This document shows positions 20,528 to 33,489 of a stretch of 64,000 bases of DNA, in pieces. A program made the position numbers and the translations under genes. The stretch spans positions 51,122 to 115,121 of the forward strand of contig JAUCBJ010000122.1 of assembly GCA_032718475.1 (NCBI GenBank). Reading direction: 5' to 3'. A model generated the notes under the pieces. The model saw only the letters and a list, made by a program, of their open reading frames with translations. It was not told where the DNA came from and did no database searches. Within the stretch, counting starts at the first letter, position 1. Each line of letters begins with the position of its first letter. Source of the stretch: Nemertoderma westbladi (lineage: Eukaryota > Xenacoelomorpha > Nemertodermatida > Nemertodermatidae).

Positions 20528-20949
20528 TTTTTTTTTTTTTATATGTCAATTTAATAAAGCAAAATGCCAACAAATATATACTATACGATACATTTAGCAT
20601 TTACGGGGGAAATTCAAACTATTTTTAATATTATTAATTAATCCTGTCCGTCGCAGCAGTCTGTCAGTGGTAACTGAACTACCCAACTGAACTACCCAGC
20701 AACCCCGCAGTCCGTATCCGCGTTCGCCAGCCGTATGGAGGTGTCCAATATCGCGTGGTGAACTGGCCGCTTGGATGCGGAACGCGCGCCGCGAAGACAC
20801 ATCAGACTGGACCGCAGAAGCGCAAAACTAATTTGTCTCCGGATCCAGGAAACACAGTCGGAGTACCGGATTTCACGGCGGTCCGACAGCTTGTATGCCA
20901 GCCGTTTCACAAACTGGCGCATTGCCGTAGCCATCCCACCGAATGCAGA
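20528..20949 (-). mobile_element. 5'-truncated LINE insertion splitting the minisatellite
   Basis: A poly-T run (20528-20540), that is a poly-A tail on the minus strand, starts the insert. A 14-bp target-site duplication CTTATTATTAGTAA flanks it (20514-20527 and 20950-20963). Read on the minus strand, the insert encodes the last about 75 residues of a retrotransposon frame (SDCVSWIRRQISFALLRSSL and MCLRGARS), stops at 20692, and has a 3' UTR of about 150 nt. It seems to be the terminal part of the same type of element as the fragment at 58830-59784. Confidence 0.85.
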
Positions 20950-22254
20950 CTTATTATTAGTAATAGTAACGGCCGTACTTATACTTATTATTAGTAATAG
21001 TAACGGCCGTACTTATACTTATTATTAGTAATAGTAACGGCCGTACTTATACTTATTATTAGTAATAGTAACGGCCGTACTTATACTTATTATTAGTAAT
21101 AGTAACGGCCGTACTTATACTTATTATTAGTAACAGTAACGGCCGTACTTATACTTATTATTAGTAATAGTAACGGCCGTACTTATACTTATTATTAGTA
21201 ACAGTAACGGCCGTACTTATACTTATTATTAGTAATAGTAACGGCCATACTTATACTTATTATTAGTAATAGTAACGGCCGTACTTATACTTATTATTAG
21301 TAATAGTAACGACCGTACTTATACTTATTATTAGTAATAGTAACGGCCGTACTTATACTTATTATTAGTAATAGTAACGGCCATACTTATACTTATTATT
21401 AGTAATAGTAACGGCCATACTTATACTTATTATTAGTAATAGTAACGACCATACTTATACTTATTATTAGTAATAGTAACGGCCATACTTATACTTATTA
21501 TTAGTAATAGTAACGGCCATACTTATACTTATTATTAGTAATAGTAACGGCCATACTTATACTTATTATTAGTAATAATAACGGCCATACTTATACTTAT
21601 TATTAGTAATAGTAACGACCGTACTTATACTTATTATTAGTAATAGTAACGACCGTACTTATACTTATTATTAGTAATAGTAACGGCCATACTTATACTT
21701 ATTATTAGTAATAGTAACGGCCATACTTATACTTATTATTAGTAATAGTAACGGCCATACTTATACTTATTATTAGTAATAGTAACGGCCATACTTATAC
21801 TTATTATTAGTAATAATAACGGCCATACTTATACTTATTATTAGTAATAGTAACGACCGTACTTATACTTATTATTAGTAATAGTAACGACCGTACTTAT
21901 ACTTATTATTAGTAATAGTAACGGCCATACTTATACTTATTATTAGTAATAGTAACGACCATACTTATACTTATTATTAGTAATAATAACGGCCATACTT
22001 ATACTTATTATTAGTAATAGTAACGGCCATACTTATACTTATTATTAGTAATAATAACGGCCATACTTATACTTATTATTAGTAATAGTAACGGCCATAC
22101 TTATACTTATTATTAGTAACAGTAACGGCCGTACTTATACTTATTATTAGTAATAGTAACGGCCATACTTATACTTATTATTAGTAATAGTAACGGCCAT
22201 ACTTATACTTATTATTAGTAATAGTAACGGCCATACTTATACTTATTATTAGTA
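20950..22254. repeat. 34-bp minisatellite, right part (about 38 copies)
   Basis: Continuation of the array interrupted at 20528. The GGCCAT type dominates on this side. Together the two parts make about 64 units. Confidence 0.97.
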
Positions 22255-23450
22255 CTGTAATAGCCAAAATTATACAATATTAGAAACGTTTTCGATGTTT
22301 CTATTATTTAATAATAATATTACAAAATGAAATGAAATGGGCAGCAATACTACCAATTATATAGTTTTTTATTATATTGTCACATTAAACAAATTGTGTA
22401 ACTTTATATCTCTGCTGTTTTATCTTTGCTAAAAGCTTATATACCTCAATGAAGGTATCCCATCCAACCATTTGGTCCTTTCATTCTGAACAAACAATAA
22501 TAATGCCGGGGGGTTGCTGAAATTATGTAAATATTTGCTGCAAACCATACCGGTACTGCCACAACTACGGAGTGGAGATACAAGTGCAAACTTATGCAAG
22601 CAACGACAAATAGAATAGGTTTCCTAGAAAACTATGTCTAAAAATAACCAATGTGTAGAAATTTATATATGCTGATCCCACTCTAGAATCATTTACCACC
22701 GCTTTTAAGGTATAAATGGAATATAGTCACTTCCAAATTTATTGTAAGACAACCCTTTTGTTGAACTGACACATTGAGTAAATGCTGACTTGAAAATGAG
22801 TTAATAGTGCTCCTACATAAAATACCATGTATTACGGCAATTACAATGTCAGGCTAAGAGAGATCACGGCGGTCATGTTCTTTAGGGACATGAATTATAA
22901 ACTCTGACTGCAATGCACTATTTGACATGAACTGCTGACTTTGGGGGTCATTTTGTTCATGAATAATTCCCCCCACACACCTAATTCAAATACATATTGG
23001 TGTTTTAAAAGTGTTCTGCAATTATTTTAGAAAAATGTTGTCATCAACGTAGCTGACCAACCCGAGACTTTTTCAAAATTGTGAAAACCAATATAAAACC
23101 AAATTATAATGGGATGTGCAATCATATTGGTGAAGGTAATTACTAGAGTAACGGGGGAGATAATGAACTCTTAGCGCTCGGAATAATGATGAGGACGAGA
23201 GAAGTGTGAACAACAAGATAGTCAGATGTTATCAATATTGATTATATTTATTGGTGTAGTTTCATTCATATGTGTTGATTAGCTACATTAAATGGCAGCT
23301 CTCTCGGTACCATAAATACCTTGATGTGTATTTGGCCTATTGGTTCGATACACACATGAATCGTTGAGGGATTCCGAACTACCTAGACCCGACGGAATCT
23401 ACTCACTAAAATCAATCAAAGAAAATGATATTGAAAGTCTTTAACCAGAG
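22255..23450. other. Intergenic, nothing recognised
   Basis: No coding frame of interest, array or RNA gene was found in this stretch. Confidence 0.4.
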
Positions 23451-23662
23451 TCCGTTAGGATGGAGGGTGATAGTAGGGTCCGTTAGGATGGAGGGTGATA
23501 GTAGGGTCCGTTAGGAGGGTGATAGTAGGGTCCGTTAGGAGGGTGATAGTAGGGTTCGTTAGGAGGGTGATAGTAGGGTTCGTTAGGATGGAGGGTGATA
23601 GTAGGGTTCGTTAGGAGGGTGATAGTAGGGTCCGTTAGGATGGAGGGTGATAGTAGGGTTCG
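23451..23662. repeat. Small minisatellite with 28-bp and 24-bp units
   Basis: Units of the form TCCGTTAGGATGGAGGGTGA-TAGTAGGG alternate with a shorter version lacking TGGA, and with a TTCG variant. About eight copies. Confidence 0.9.
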
Positions 23663-26513
23663 ATTGATGCGGTAATTTGAGATTATATTGTATTTTTAGA
23701 TTTTGAAGTGAATTGAACCTGCTCATTTGAATGATTCATTGTTATGAGCGTGGATACCTAAAATGAATAATGAATAATTAATTACTGATATACTTCAGTA
23801 AGAACTTCTTATACTATAAACTTAGCGAATTGAAGATCTTGTCTCGTTGAATTTCCGATGTTAATTATAAATTGGGAAATGAGTAGAAACAACGATAGAA
23901 ACACCAGCTGCTGGTACTTATGAGGACCTAGTAAGCTATTTGTTGAATGGATAGGCCCAAACTGCACAGAAGTAAGCCTATATTACTTGCTAAATTTATT
24001 ACTCTCTCACTCTAACCCAGGCAGTAATCAAACATCAACTGTTAGTTTGTTCTATGTTAGGTGGGAGGCCTGCTGATTGAATTGTAAGCACTGGGCCGTT
24101 CAAATGTTTTATAGGTTGATGATAATGAATGAGGAGGGACCCAACTAACACTACGTTTGTCTATGGACGGTCTCCTTATAGCCTGCTTGCTGGCTTTTCT
24201 AGTTTAATCCTATTATTCTGCAACCAATAGTTTACTCTTTTAGACGAATTAGTGCGTTTTTTTGCCGGACTAACAAATTTTGGCGACGTTTTGTGCGAGA
24301 TTGGCGATACTTGAAAAGATTTTGAGGCTCAAATATGTTGCTCAAATGACTGAATAGCCCAAATAAAAAAGTTGGTGCATTCCCAACGAGTTGAAATCGG
24401 TGAAATTCGACTTTAAATTTTCAAAACCACTATTTTTTAGTGACCCCGTGATCGAAACGCCACAAAAAATATACAGTCTTGTGCGCAACCAAAATTTATG
24501 TAAAGGTTGTTATTAAAATTTTTGCATACCTGCTTGAGGTTTTGAGATATTGGATGGTTATACATACATACACATTTATATACATAACCACGAGTATTTG
24601 AAATGTCATTAAGTGGTTCATTGGATCCAATGATGGCGATATAACCATGGATACCCTCCAGACTGTTAGAGGAATAGCTCGGCATGTATCAGGAACAAGG
24701 GACTGGTTGCCTGAGTTATCAGTGACAGTATCCGCACTTAATGTCTACTGATGATACTACAAACATACAGTATAATCCAACACGATTATTAATGATAAAA
24801 TAAAATAATTGTTGCGGGGTATATTAACGGTGCATTAAATATAATAGTATGATGACGCTCTACATAGCAAAAATTATGAACTGACCTTATTGGGGCTCGA
24901 ACCCGGTATATAGGAAGCAAACTTCCGATTTTGTTCATCCGGCTGTGTCGTGTCTATCTATCATCACCACTGAGCAACCCGGACGGATGAAGAATTTATT
25001 CGCTATGGAGTAGTGGGAGATATGGAAGCCAATGAAGATTACCTTGCATTACTCCATAGTAAATACTTTAGTGTTGCAGTGATGTGCTTCTTAATGTGTA
25101 AACTTTATTATAGAGTCTGTCATACCATTTGTAAGACAATGCTATCCATAACATTTTGTTTGCCCTCTGAATAGAGTCAAATGCTTTCCAAAATCGACGT
25201 CAAATACCTTGCTGACACCTGCTCGTTTAGTTTGAATGTTTGCTTTGACAATCAAGAAACTACAAGCGAAAATAGACTATATTTAAACCCAACAATGAAA
25301 ACGGCGTATAGTCGGTAGGTTGAATGACTTTATCGAATTAATTCCGATATCAATTCTCCATACTTTTGTAGTATTTCGATTAAGTTTCGTAAAATTCAAT
25401 CTGAGCTTAGTGAGTAGGCCGGTTTTATATTTACAAATACGAATTAAAGGAACTCAACAAATAAAAAAAGTAGATAGAATTCATATAGATAGACTATTAT
25501 TGCTACATTGCACATCCGTCGTTAGAACATCCAAATATGGGAATATATAATGTAAACAAATTTCTTCAATCTTATTAAGTATGAAACTTCTTAAGCTATT
25601 TCAGCCAATCAATGTTACCATGTAAATCCCTTATTTAAACACAAAAGGCCACACAGTACTCTTTACTTATTGTCTTTCCTAATAGTATTAAGTTAGTTAG
25701 GCCTACTGTATAATTTATAAATTATTCATTAAGTCAGATAGAGTATATGGGACCAATATCAGTAATTTTTATTTTATATTTCATGATTTTCTGGTGTTCA
25801 TTGCAACTCAAATTGTAATTCGCCAGAGAAGGTGTAGAGAGAAGTCTCGGAGGTTCTGTATTTCTCGCATAACCAAAACATTTTGGCTGGCTGTTTCTTT
25901 AACTTTTCTTCCAATTCGAGGTTTCTGATAAAATCCTAATTAATTAGGTGTAGTAAACAACAACAAATTTTAACAATTACCATAGGATACGTGCGTGTGT
26001 CTGTATTGTATACCTACCTACGCAATAATAATATTTGGGTGTGTTACCCTAATATATCACACGATATGCATGGAAGGCTTCTTGTAATTCTAAGCTCGGA
26101 AGACGCAACAGTCTGAAGAAACATTTCAGCTTGAATGGCTTGGTTGGTATTATATCATCATTTTACTTGGTAATTTATAGCTGCGTTTTATCCTAGGCCT
26201 TCAGTTCAGCCGAACCCGGTTTATGAATTGATTGTTGTATTGATTTGTATATTTGATTAGGTAGGATCACAATAATTTCAGTATTAGCATGTTTTAAATA
26301 AATAAATAAAAATTGACTTAAATACATTTAATCTTACTGAAATTACTATCAAATCAACTTTTAACACGTGAAGCTAATATAATATCTCACTATTGGTATA
26401 CCATTGATGATTTAATTTTCATGCACTTATGTCGAAGAATACAGGACGGTTGTACTATATACTGTAGCACCGCATGTACAATAAATAAACAGTATGTACA
26501 TTACTAGCTACAG
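23663..26513. other. Intergenic region upstream of the Rho-like gene
   Basis: Mostly featureless AT-rich DNA. At 24889-24905 a B-box-like GGGTTCGAGCCCC on the minus strand hints at a tRNA-derived SINE head, but no clear A box was found. The 82-codon frame at 24437-24685 and the 76-codon frame at 25320-25550 show nothing recognisable. Confidence 0.35.
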
Positions 26514-26682
26514 ATGAATAACGTACGTGAATCTAAAAGGAAGAAACAAGTTCTTTTGACGATCAAGTGCGTTCTAGCAGGGGATGGGGCTGTTGGCAAG
26601 ACATCATTGGCATTGAGCTACTCTCTAAATGAAAAACCAGATCAAACTGTATACAACCCTACAGCTATAGATGTATATACAG
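26514..26682 (+). CDS. Rho-family GTPase exon 1 (P-loop, switch I)
   Basis: First coding exon of a small GTPase, 56 codons plus one base. It reads a short basic N terminus (ESKRKKQ), then strand 1 and the P-loop GDGAVGKTS (Walker A, G1). It then enters switch I with [10 protein letters not shown], where the invariant effector-loop threonine is kept. That spelling is typical of Rho rather than Ras or Rab proteins. The donor ACAG-GTATGT is strong, and the phase 1 end fits the exon at 29183. The ATG at 26514 is the first in the frame after an upstream AG, so an untranslated exon further upstream is possible. Intron 1 is mostly a 41-bp minisatellite. Confidence 0.9.
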
Positions 26683-26920
26683 GTATGTCTGTATACGATA
26701 GTACAGTATGTAATACATACAGTATAGACTATGGATGTAGCAGTCTAGTTATACAGGTATAAACCAAGTGGACTGATGAAGTTTAATAGAGAGACTAATA
26801 CAGGTATGTACTATTTGTACAGAGTTTTGTGTAGACACTGGTGCTGGTGTTTTTTCTTATTCTTAGCATGGCATACCTGTTATAAAATTATAATTTTGAG
26901 ATTTGTTTAAAAAACTGATA

Positions 26921-28800
26921 ACGGTACGTAATCTAGCAGGAATGTACCCAATGTAATGATACCGGTACGTAATCTAGCAGGAATGTACCCAATGTAATGA
27001 TACCGGTACGTAATCTAGCAGGAATGTACCCAATGTAATGATACCGGTACGTAATCTTGCAGGGATGTACCCAATGTAATGATACCGGTACGTAATCTAG
27101 CAGGAATGTACCCAATGTAATGATACCGGTACGTAATCTAGCAGGGATGTACCCAATGTAATGATACCGGTACGTAATCTAGCAGGGATGTACCCAATGT
27201 AATGATACCGGTACGTAATCTAGCGGGAATGTACCCAATGTAATGATACCGGTACGTAATCTAGCAGGGATGTACCCAATGTAATGATACCGGTACGTAA
27301 TCTAGCAGGGATGTACCCAATGTAATGATACCGGTACGTAATCTAGCAGGGACGTACCCAATGTAATGTTACCGGTACGTAATCTAGCAGGAATGTACCC
27401 AATGTAATGATACCGGTACGTAATCTAGCAGGAATGTACCCAATGTAATGATACCGGTACGTAATCTAGCAGGAATGTACCCAATGTAATGATACCGGTA
27501 CGTAATCTAGCAGGGATGTACCCAATGTAATGATACCGGTACGTAATCTAGCAGGGATGTACCCAATGTAATGATACCGGTACGTAATCTAGCGGGAATG
27601 TACCCAATGTAATGATACCGGTACGTAATCTAGCAGGGATGTACCCAATGTAATGATACCGGTACGTAATCTAGCAGGGATGTACCCAATGTAATGATAC
27701 CGGTACGTAATCTAGCAGGGACGTACCCAATGTAATGTTACCGGTACGTAATCTAGCAGGAATGTACCCAATGTAATGATACCGGTACGTAATCTAGCAG
27801 GAATGTACCCAATGTAATGATACCGGTACGTAATCTAGCAGGGATGTACCCAATGTAATGATACCGGTACGTAATCTAGCAGGGATGTACCCAATGTAAT
27901 GATACCGGTACGTAATCTAGCGGGAATGTACCCAATGTAATGATACCGGTACGTAATCTAGCAGGGATGTACCCAATGTAATGATACCGGTACGTAATCT
28001 AGCAGGGATGTACCCAATGTAATGATACCGGTACGTAATCTAGCAGGGAGGTACCCAATGTAATGATACAGGTACGTAATCTAGCAGGAATGTACCCAAT
28101 GTAATGATACAGGTACGTAATCTAGCAGGAATGTATCCAATGGAATGATACAGGTACGTAATCTAGCAGGAATGTATCCAATGGAATGATACAGGTACGT
28201 AATCTAGCAGGGATGTACCCAATGTAATGATACCGGTACGTAATCTAGCAGGGATGTACCCAATGTAATGATACCGGTACGTAATCTAGCAGGGAGGTAC
28301 CCAATGTAATGATACAGGTACGTAATCTAGCAGGGATGTATCCAATGGAATGATACCGGTACGTAAATCTAGCAGGAATGTACCCAATGTAATGATACCG
28401 GTACGTAATCTAGCAGGGAGGTACCCAATGTAATGATACAGGTACGTAATCTAGCAGGGATGTATCCAATGGAATGATACCGGTACGTAAATCTAGCAGG
28501 AATGTACCCAATGTAATGATACAGGTACGTAATCTAGCAGGGATGTACCCAATGTAATGTTACCGGTACGTAATCTAGCAGGGATGTACCCAATGTAATG
28601 TTACCGGTACGTAATCTAGCAGGGATGTACCCAATGTAATGTTACCGGTACGTAATCTAGCAGGGATGTACCCAATGTAATGTTACCGGTACGTAATCTA
28701 GCGGGAATGTACCCAATGTAATGATACCGGTACGTAATCTAGCAGGGATGTATCCAATGTAATGATACAGGTACGTAATCTAGCAGGGATGTGCCCAATG
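26921..28800 (+). repeat. 41-bp minisatellite, about 45 copies, in intron 1 of the Rho-like gene
   Basis: Unit starts GGTACGTAATCTAGCAGGGA and ends CAATGTAATGATACC. Most units contain CCGGTACGTAA; about eight units after 28060 have ACAGGTACGTAA, a strong match to a 5' splice site in the gene's own orientation. Longer-range periodicity is visible: a block of about ten units starting near 27140 is repeated near 27510 and 27840. Copies decay after 28780 into CAAGTGTCTGGTACA-type words. Confidence 0.96.
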
Positions 28801-29182
28801 TACTGGTACAGTTATGTATAGCACGTATGCACCAAATGTACCATGTAAATCAGCTATTTACCAAGTGTCTGATACACGTATGTACCAAGTGTCTGGTACA
28901 TGTATGTATCAAGTGTACACAATGCAGGATTTGTACTAGTTTTTTGTTTTTATTATATGGTAAATACTATTGCACGTTTGTAAATACAGTACAAATATTG
29001 GATTTCTATATAATATTACCTATAATATTAAATTGAGGTAGTAGCCCCATTAAGACATTTGATTGTAATAGTTCGTGAAATTGTTTTCCATATGCGTGTT
29101 ATTTATTGAGGATAATTCCTAATCTTGTATCGTCCACAACTACTCACGTATAAAAGGTCTTCCTAAATCTATTGTTTAACAG

Positions 29183-29417
29183 TCAAAGTCCTGGTTGATG
29201 ACTGCAAAGTTCGTGTTCAACTATACGACACAGCGGGTCAGGACGACTTCGAATGTCTCCAAGACCTCAACTTCAAGAGCGCCGACGTTGTGTTGCTATG
29301 CTACGATATCGTTAACCCTACCTCATTGGATAACGCCATGTCTAAATGGGCGCCCCAGATAAATAAATGCATCCCATTGGTTCCCGTGCTGCTTGTTGGC
29401 ACTAAGGATGACCTAAG
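29183..29417 (+). CDS. Rho-family GTPase exon 2 (switch II, G4)
   Basis: A 235-nt exon with acceptor TTTAACAG ending at 29182 and donor AG-GTTGGA. It reads VKVLVDDCKVRVQLYDTAGQ, so the G3 motif DTAGQ with the catalytic glutamine is intact. It goes on through a DVVLLCYDIVNPTSLDNA helix region to KWAPQINKC and the G4 motif GTKDDLR. The TKxD spelling instead of NKxD is a Rho-family hallmark. Phase 1 entry and phase 2 exit match the neighbouring exons. Confidence 0.92.
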
Positions 29418-29773
29418 GTTGGACCCTCACTCATTAATATAAGATAATGGATGGGCTCGAACCCGGCTATTAAAGGGTTAAAAATGTAGCGATATAATGC
29501 GAAACCATCATTCCACCGATAACAATTTGTTTAATATCATTCATTAATAATTATCATAAAATTTTAGCAAAGGTAATTTCTCTATGGATTCTATTGTAAA
29601 ACGGGTGCAATTAAAATATGACAATAGGTGGAATTTTAAAATATTCTCATATAGAGAAAGGAAAACAACATTGTTTGTTTTACACATATTCATTTTATAT
29701 TAATTCGATAATTTTATATTTTTTTATTTATTCATATATTATATCATTTTCTTTACTTTTCCTACTTCTTTAG

Positions 29774-29915
29774 AAACAACGAGGGTGTAATAAACAAGTT
29801 GAATATGAGGCAAGAATACCCGATAGTAGCAGAGCAGGCGAGAGATTGTATGAAGGACATCAGGGCATTAGATAGTTTGCAGTGCTCAGCCCTCACTGGT
29901 TACAATCTCAAAGAG
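29774..29915 (+). CDS. Rho-family GTPase exon 3 (insert region, G5)
   Basis: A 142-nt exon, acceptor CTTCTTTAG, donor GAG-GTATGT. It covers a Rho-type insert region between G4 and G5 (NEGVINKLNMRQEYPIVAEQ). The helix RDCMKDIRALDSL follows, then the G5 motif CSALTGYNLKE, equivalent to CSALTQxGLK of Rac/Rho. The protein therefore keeps all five guanine-nucleotide motifs and is probably an active GTPase. Confidence 0.9.
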
Positions 29916-30934
29916 GTATGTGTTACACCATGATTCTACTGCATATCGTTGTAATATATATATGTTACTTGTTCGTTCCACGGAAATATATATTACATGC
30001 GATGGTTCATATTTACAATAATTAATATATATTATTTAGTTGTGATTGGAGTTGTGTGCTGCCCGTCACACTTAAGTATCAACTTTCTACCCCCAAGAGG
30101 GATATAAGGATACCCTTGGGGCACCTTCCATATTTTTTTCACTACGTGACAAAAATAGTATTTCAATATAAACATATAACTTATGCGACCTCCTACAGGC
30201 AAACTATCCATCAATTTCTGCTTTCGGATATATTTAAAATGGAAACCTCGATCTGGATTAGTTATAGATAATTATAACGCTCTAAATATGTGGAGTCTAA
30301 ATAATGATACATAATGTGGCTATAAATACAGTTGTATTAGGTGTATTTGATATGAGAGGTCTAGTTGCCTACTCTAATGACAATACCTTTACCTACGCCC
30401 AGGATTGACTTATTCTACTGGTCGCCTTGGACTTTGCTTTGTTTTTAAATAGCTTTATATTTTGTTTAATTCTTCATAATAATAATAATATGTAGCCTAT
30501 CAAATAATAATGGACATAATGGTTTGGTATAGACGGAATCGTCGGTAATTCGACAAAACCCCCTAAGTCGATTTTTGTAGTTTTGAGAAAAACGAAAAAA
30601 ACTGAATATTTTAAGAAATCTTGAGTAATGCGATCTAATTTATGACTAAATATTATCTAAAATAGCGTATAATTTGTTTGGGCACATATTTTTAGAGGTA
30701 GATCGCATTTTAGACCATTTAATTTGATATCTGTTGTTTTGCCAGATTGTGAAACAAAATAGTTAGGTTAGAACATACAATTAAGGGTGGTTATCTTTAG
30801 CATGTGGGGTTTTATCAGATACAGTCTGGCCCATTAAATGACTTATTTGTGGGTCTAAGGGTCCAATAAAGCAAAGCTCTTATATTAGAAACACTGTAAT
30901 ATTACAATTATTTTTATAATTACTACTTCTACTA

Positions 30935-31240
30935 TCAGCATGCTGCATTGCAACTGCATTATTATGTATTACATATATATTAATAATGCTCTGCCGGCTT
31001 GTCAACAAAATTGCGCTGTCACATCTCCCTACCACCCATGACATTTGCTAGATTATCCGCATCTTCAAGGCCAGTATTTAGATACGCCTCTAACAGGCGT
31101 CCCAAGAAAGTCATGGGCTATCCACCATGCTTATTCACTCCATGAGGCTGCCAAAGTACAAGATAATGCACTGGCTGGTACTCACGGCGAAAGCAATGTC
31201 CTGCAAAGCGGAGGCGGTTCAGGTCAAGTGTCAAGCTAAG
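30935..31240 (-). repeat. LINE 3' fragment, minus orientation
   Basis: Same family as 5555-6003, including the GACAAGCCGGCAGAGCATT-type 3' region and the VHNLVLW...HG...GG-like codons in decayed form. An internal duplication of about 18 bp (ACGCCTCTAACAGGCGT) distinguishes this copy. 31241-31690 beyond it is unassigned. Confidence 0.7.
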
Positions 31241-31689
31241 GAAGACTAATGGGTGTTTGCGCTGTCTGGATTGTGGTCATCCTGCCACACCTGCTGTTGG
31301 AAACTAATTGATGTTCACCATCTTCCGTCAGCATTGATTGCTCGTCATTTACCCCGCATATTGACAGCCATAGAATCCGGTAGAGTGTCATACTCAAGAT
31401 TGATGCTATGAGAATCCGTAGGCCGAAGAGATAAAACGATCCCTTCTCAATTATTATTATCTCAACACTTTCTACAATTAGCGGCTGAAGTCCTGTGCCA
31501 TCATCATCTCTGATATTGTTGTTGTAGGCTTCTAAAACAGATAAATCTCGATTCGTCATTACTTCACCGCAAGGTGAATATCTTCAGCTACACTCACTAA
31601 CTGATTGAACATCTCCAGCTAAACTCTATAATCGGCCTGCTGCATTGAAACTGGTCATTGAGATGCTGGCTTAACAAAAGTATTTTGCT

Positions 31690-32378
31690 ACCACCACGCA
31701 ATCCACAATTGACAAGCCCAATGCAGGGTGCATTAAGAATGGTATGCCGGCTTATCTACGAAGATTCACCGCCACAACTCCCTATCCCCCATGACTTTCG
31801 CGAGACTATTCGCATCTACAAAACCAGTGTCCTTTAAGAGGCATCTCACAAAAGTCATGTGTTGTCCACCATGCTTATTTTCTCCATGGGGCTGCCAAAG
31901 CACAAGATTATGCACAGGCTGGTCCTCACTCGAAAACAATTTCCTGCAAAGCGGAGTGTTCAAGTGTCAAGCTTGGGGGGACCCATGAGACACCTCCAAT
32001 GTTATATAGTGTCTGGTTGGAGATGTGTGCATTGTACTTGACACAGTGAACCCGGCGTAGCATTCTTGTGAATGTGCCATCCAGAGATTTGGTTTCCTCA
32101 GTAGTTAGAGCCCAGCATGGACTCCCATAGAGGAGTACTGGAACTACTGCTGCTCTAAATAATCGGACCTTAAGTTTCCGATTAATTATTGGTGACTTCC
32201 AAAACCTGGAAAGCCTATTCAAGGCTGCACATGCCTTTCCCTTACGTATTTGAAGGTCCTCACCTAACTTCCGGATCCATGATCCCAGGTAACAGAAGTC
32301 TTCCACTTGCTCAAGCACACCATCCTTTGAGCTTATGCTCATCCGGTCAGAGACTTGCTGAGGACTTTTCAAAGTCAA
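31690..32378 (-). pseudogene. LINE polyprotein, C-terminal part, decayed
   Basis: Minus-strand continuation of the reverse transcriptase piece at 32375-32935. It reads EDFCYLGSWI, a region rich in Arg/Lys (QIRKGKACAALNRLSRFW), and then PVLLYGSPCWALTTEETKSL. These are typical of the region after the polymerase motifs in RTE/jockey-like non-LTR elements. The frame breaks near 31926, and the remaining C terminus to 31700 survives only as fragments. This is the longest LINE copy in the window. Confidence 0.8.
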
Positions 32379-33289
32379 CTGTCAACATTTTCGAATGTCC
32401 TGAGGAGCTGTTCGGCTCCTTCTAGTGATTCTGAGAGTACTCCTAAGTCATCAGCAAAGTCTAGATCAGTCAGGTACTTGGCAGGATTTCCTCGACTTCT
32501 GGAGCCAGTAGGTGGAGTTACCATCACCCCATCATAATTCTCATGATCTAAGGACATTAGTAAAACATAGTCAACCACAATTATGAACAAGAATGGCGCA
32601 AGTGTGTCTCCTTGGAGGACTCCCCATAACATTTCAAATGGTTCTGTGTCACCGTCAACAGTAGTAGCAATAACAAAAATAGTACAAATGTCTTCGAACC
32701 ATCTTACTAATCTGATTGCTGCAATAATTCCATCAGGAATCCCATATAATGAAAGTATGCTGAACATACGTGAGCGAGAGACTGAATCAAAGGGCTTGAC
32801 GAAGTTAACACAACATCCAGGTCTGTCTTTCTTTTTTGACAACTCTTCAATTATCCTTCTAAGTGAAAAAATGGGCTCACATGGTCCCACGACCTTTACG
32901 GAACCCAAATCATCTCCAGCTACACTCACAACTGATTGAACATTGTCAGTTACATTCACTACCGGTTGAACATCTCCAGCTATACTCACTACCGGTTGAA
33001 CATCTCCCGCGACACACACTACCGGTTGAACATATCCAGTTACACTCACTACCAGTTGAACATCTCCAGTTACAATCAGTACTGGTTGAACATCTTCAGC
33101 TACACTCACTAACGGTTGAACATCTCCAGCTACACTCACTACCGGTTGAACATCTCCAGTTACTCTCACTACCAGTTGAACATCTACAGTTACACTCAGT
33201 ACTGGTTGAACATCTTCAGCTACACTCACTACCGGTTGAACATCTCCAGCTATTCTCACTATCGGTTGAACATCTTCAGTTACACTCAC
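32375..33289 (-). pseudogene. LINE reverse transcriptase fragment fused in frame to a minisatellite
   Basis: A 304-codon open frame. The C-terminal half (nt about 32930-32375) is a reverse transcriptase core. Motif A is FVKPFDSVSRSR, motif B GVLQGDTLAPFLF, motif C FADDL (catalytic Asp pair present). The N-terminal half is ten-residue repeats of the type VSVAGDVQPV, produced by a 30-bp minisatellite whose unit length is a multiple of three. The polymerase fragment lacks its endonuclease and early motifs, so it is a dead copy. The fusion frame has an ATG but no evidence of use. It lies antisense in intron 3 of the Rho-like gene. Confidence 0.82.
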
Positions 33290-33412
33290 TACCAGTTAAA
33301 AATCTCCAGTTACACTCAGTACTGGTTAAACATCTTCAGGTGCACTCACTACTGGTTGAACATATTCAGCTACACTCACTACTGGTTGAACATCTTTAGC
33401 TACACTCACCTA
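32921..33412. repeat. 30-bp minisatellite, about 16 copies
   Basis: Unit GGTTGAACATCTCCAGCTAC-ACTCACTACC with clustered substitutions. On the minus strand one frame is open across most of the array and continues into the reverse transcriptase fragment. On the plus strand, frames are also open. A related pair of sentences (AACTGATTGAACATCTCCAG) at about 31600 shows that the repeat unit also occurs outside the array. Confidence 0.93.
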
Positions 33413-33489
33413 GAGGATATCTACAGTTCTATAAAGTAACTTGTAAATGGACCAGTAGACTTGTAAATAATCTTGTACTCAAGTACGCA

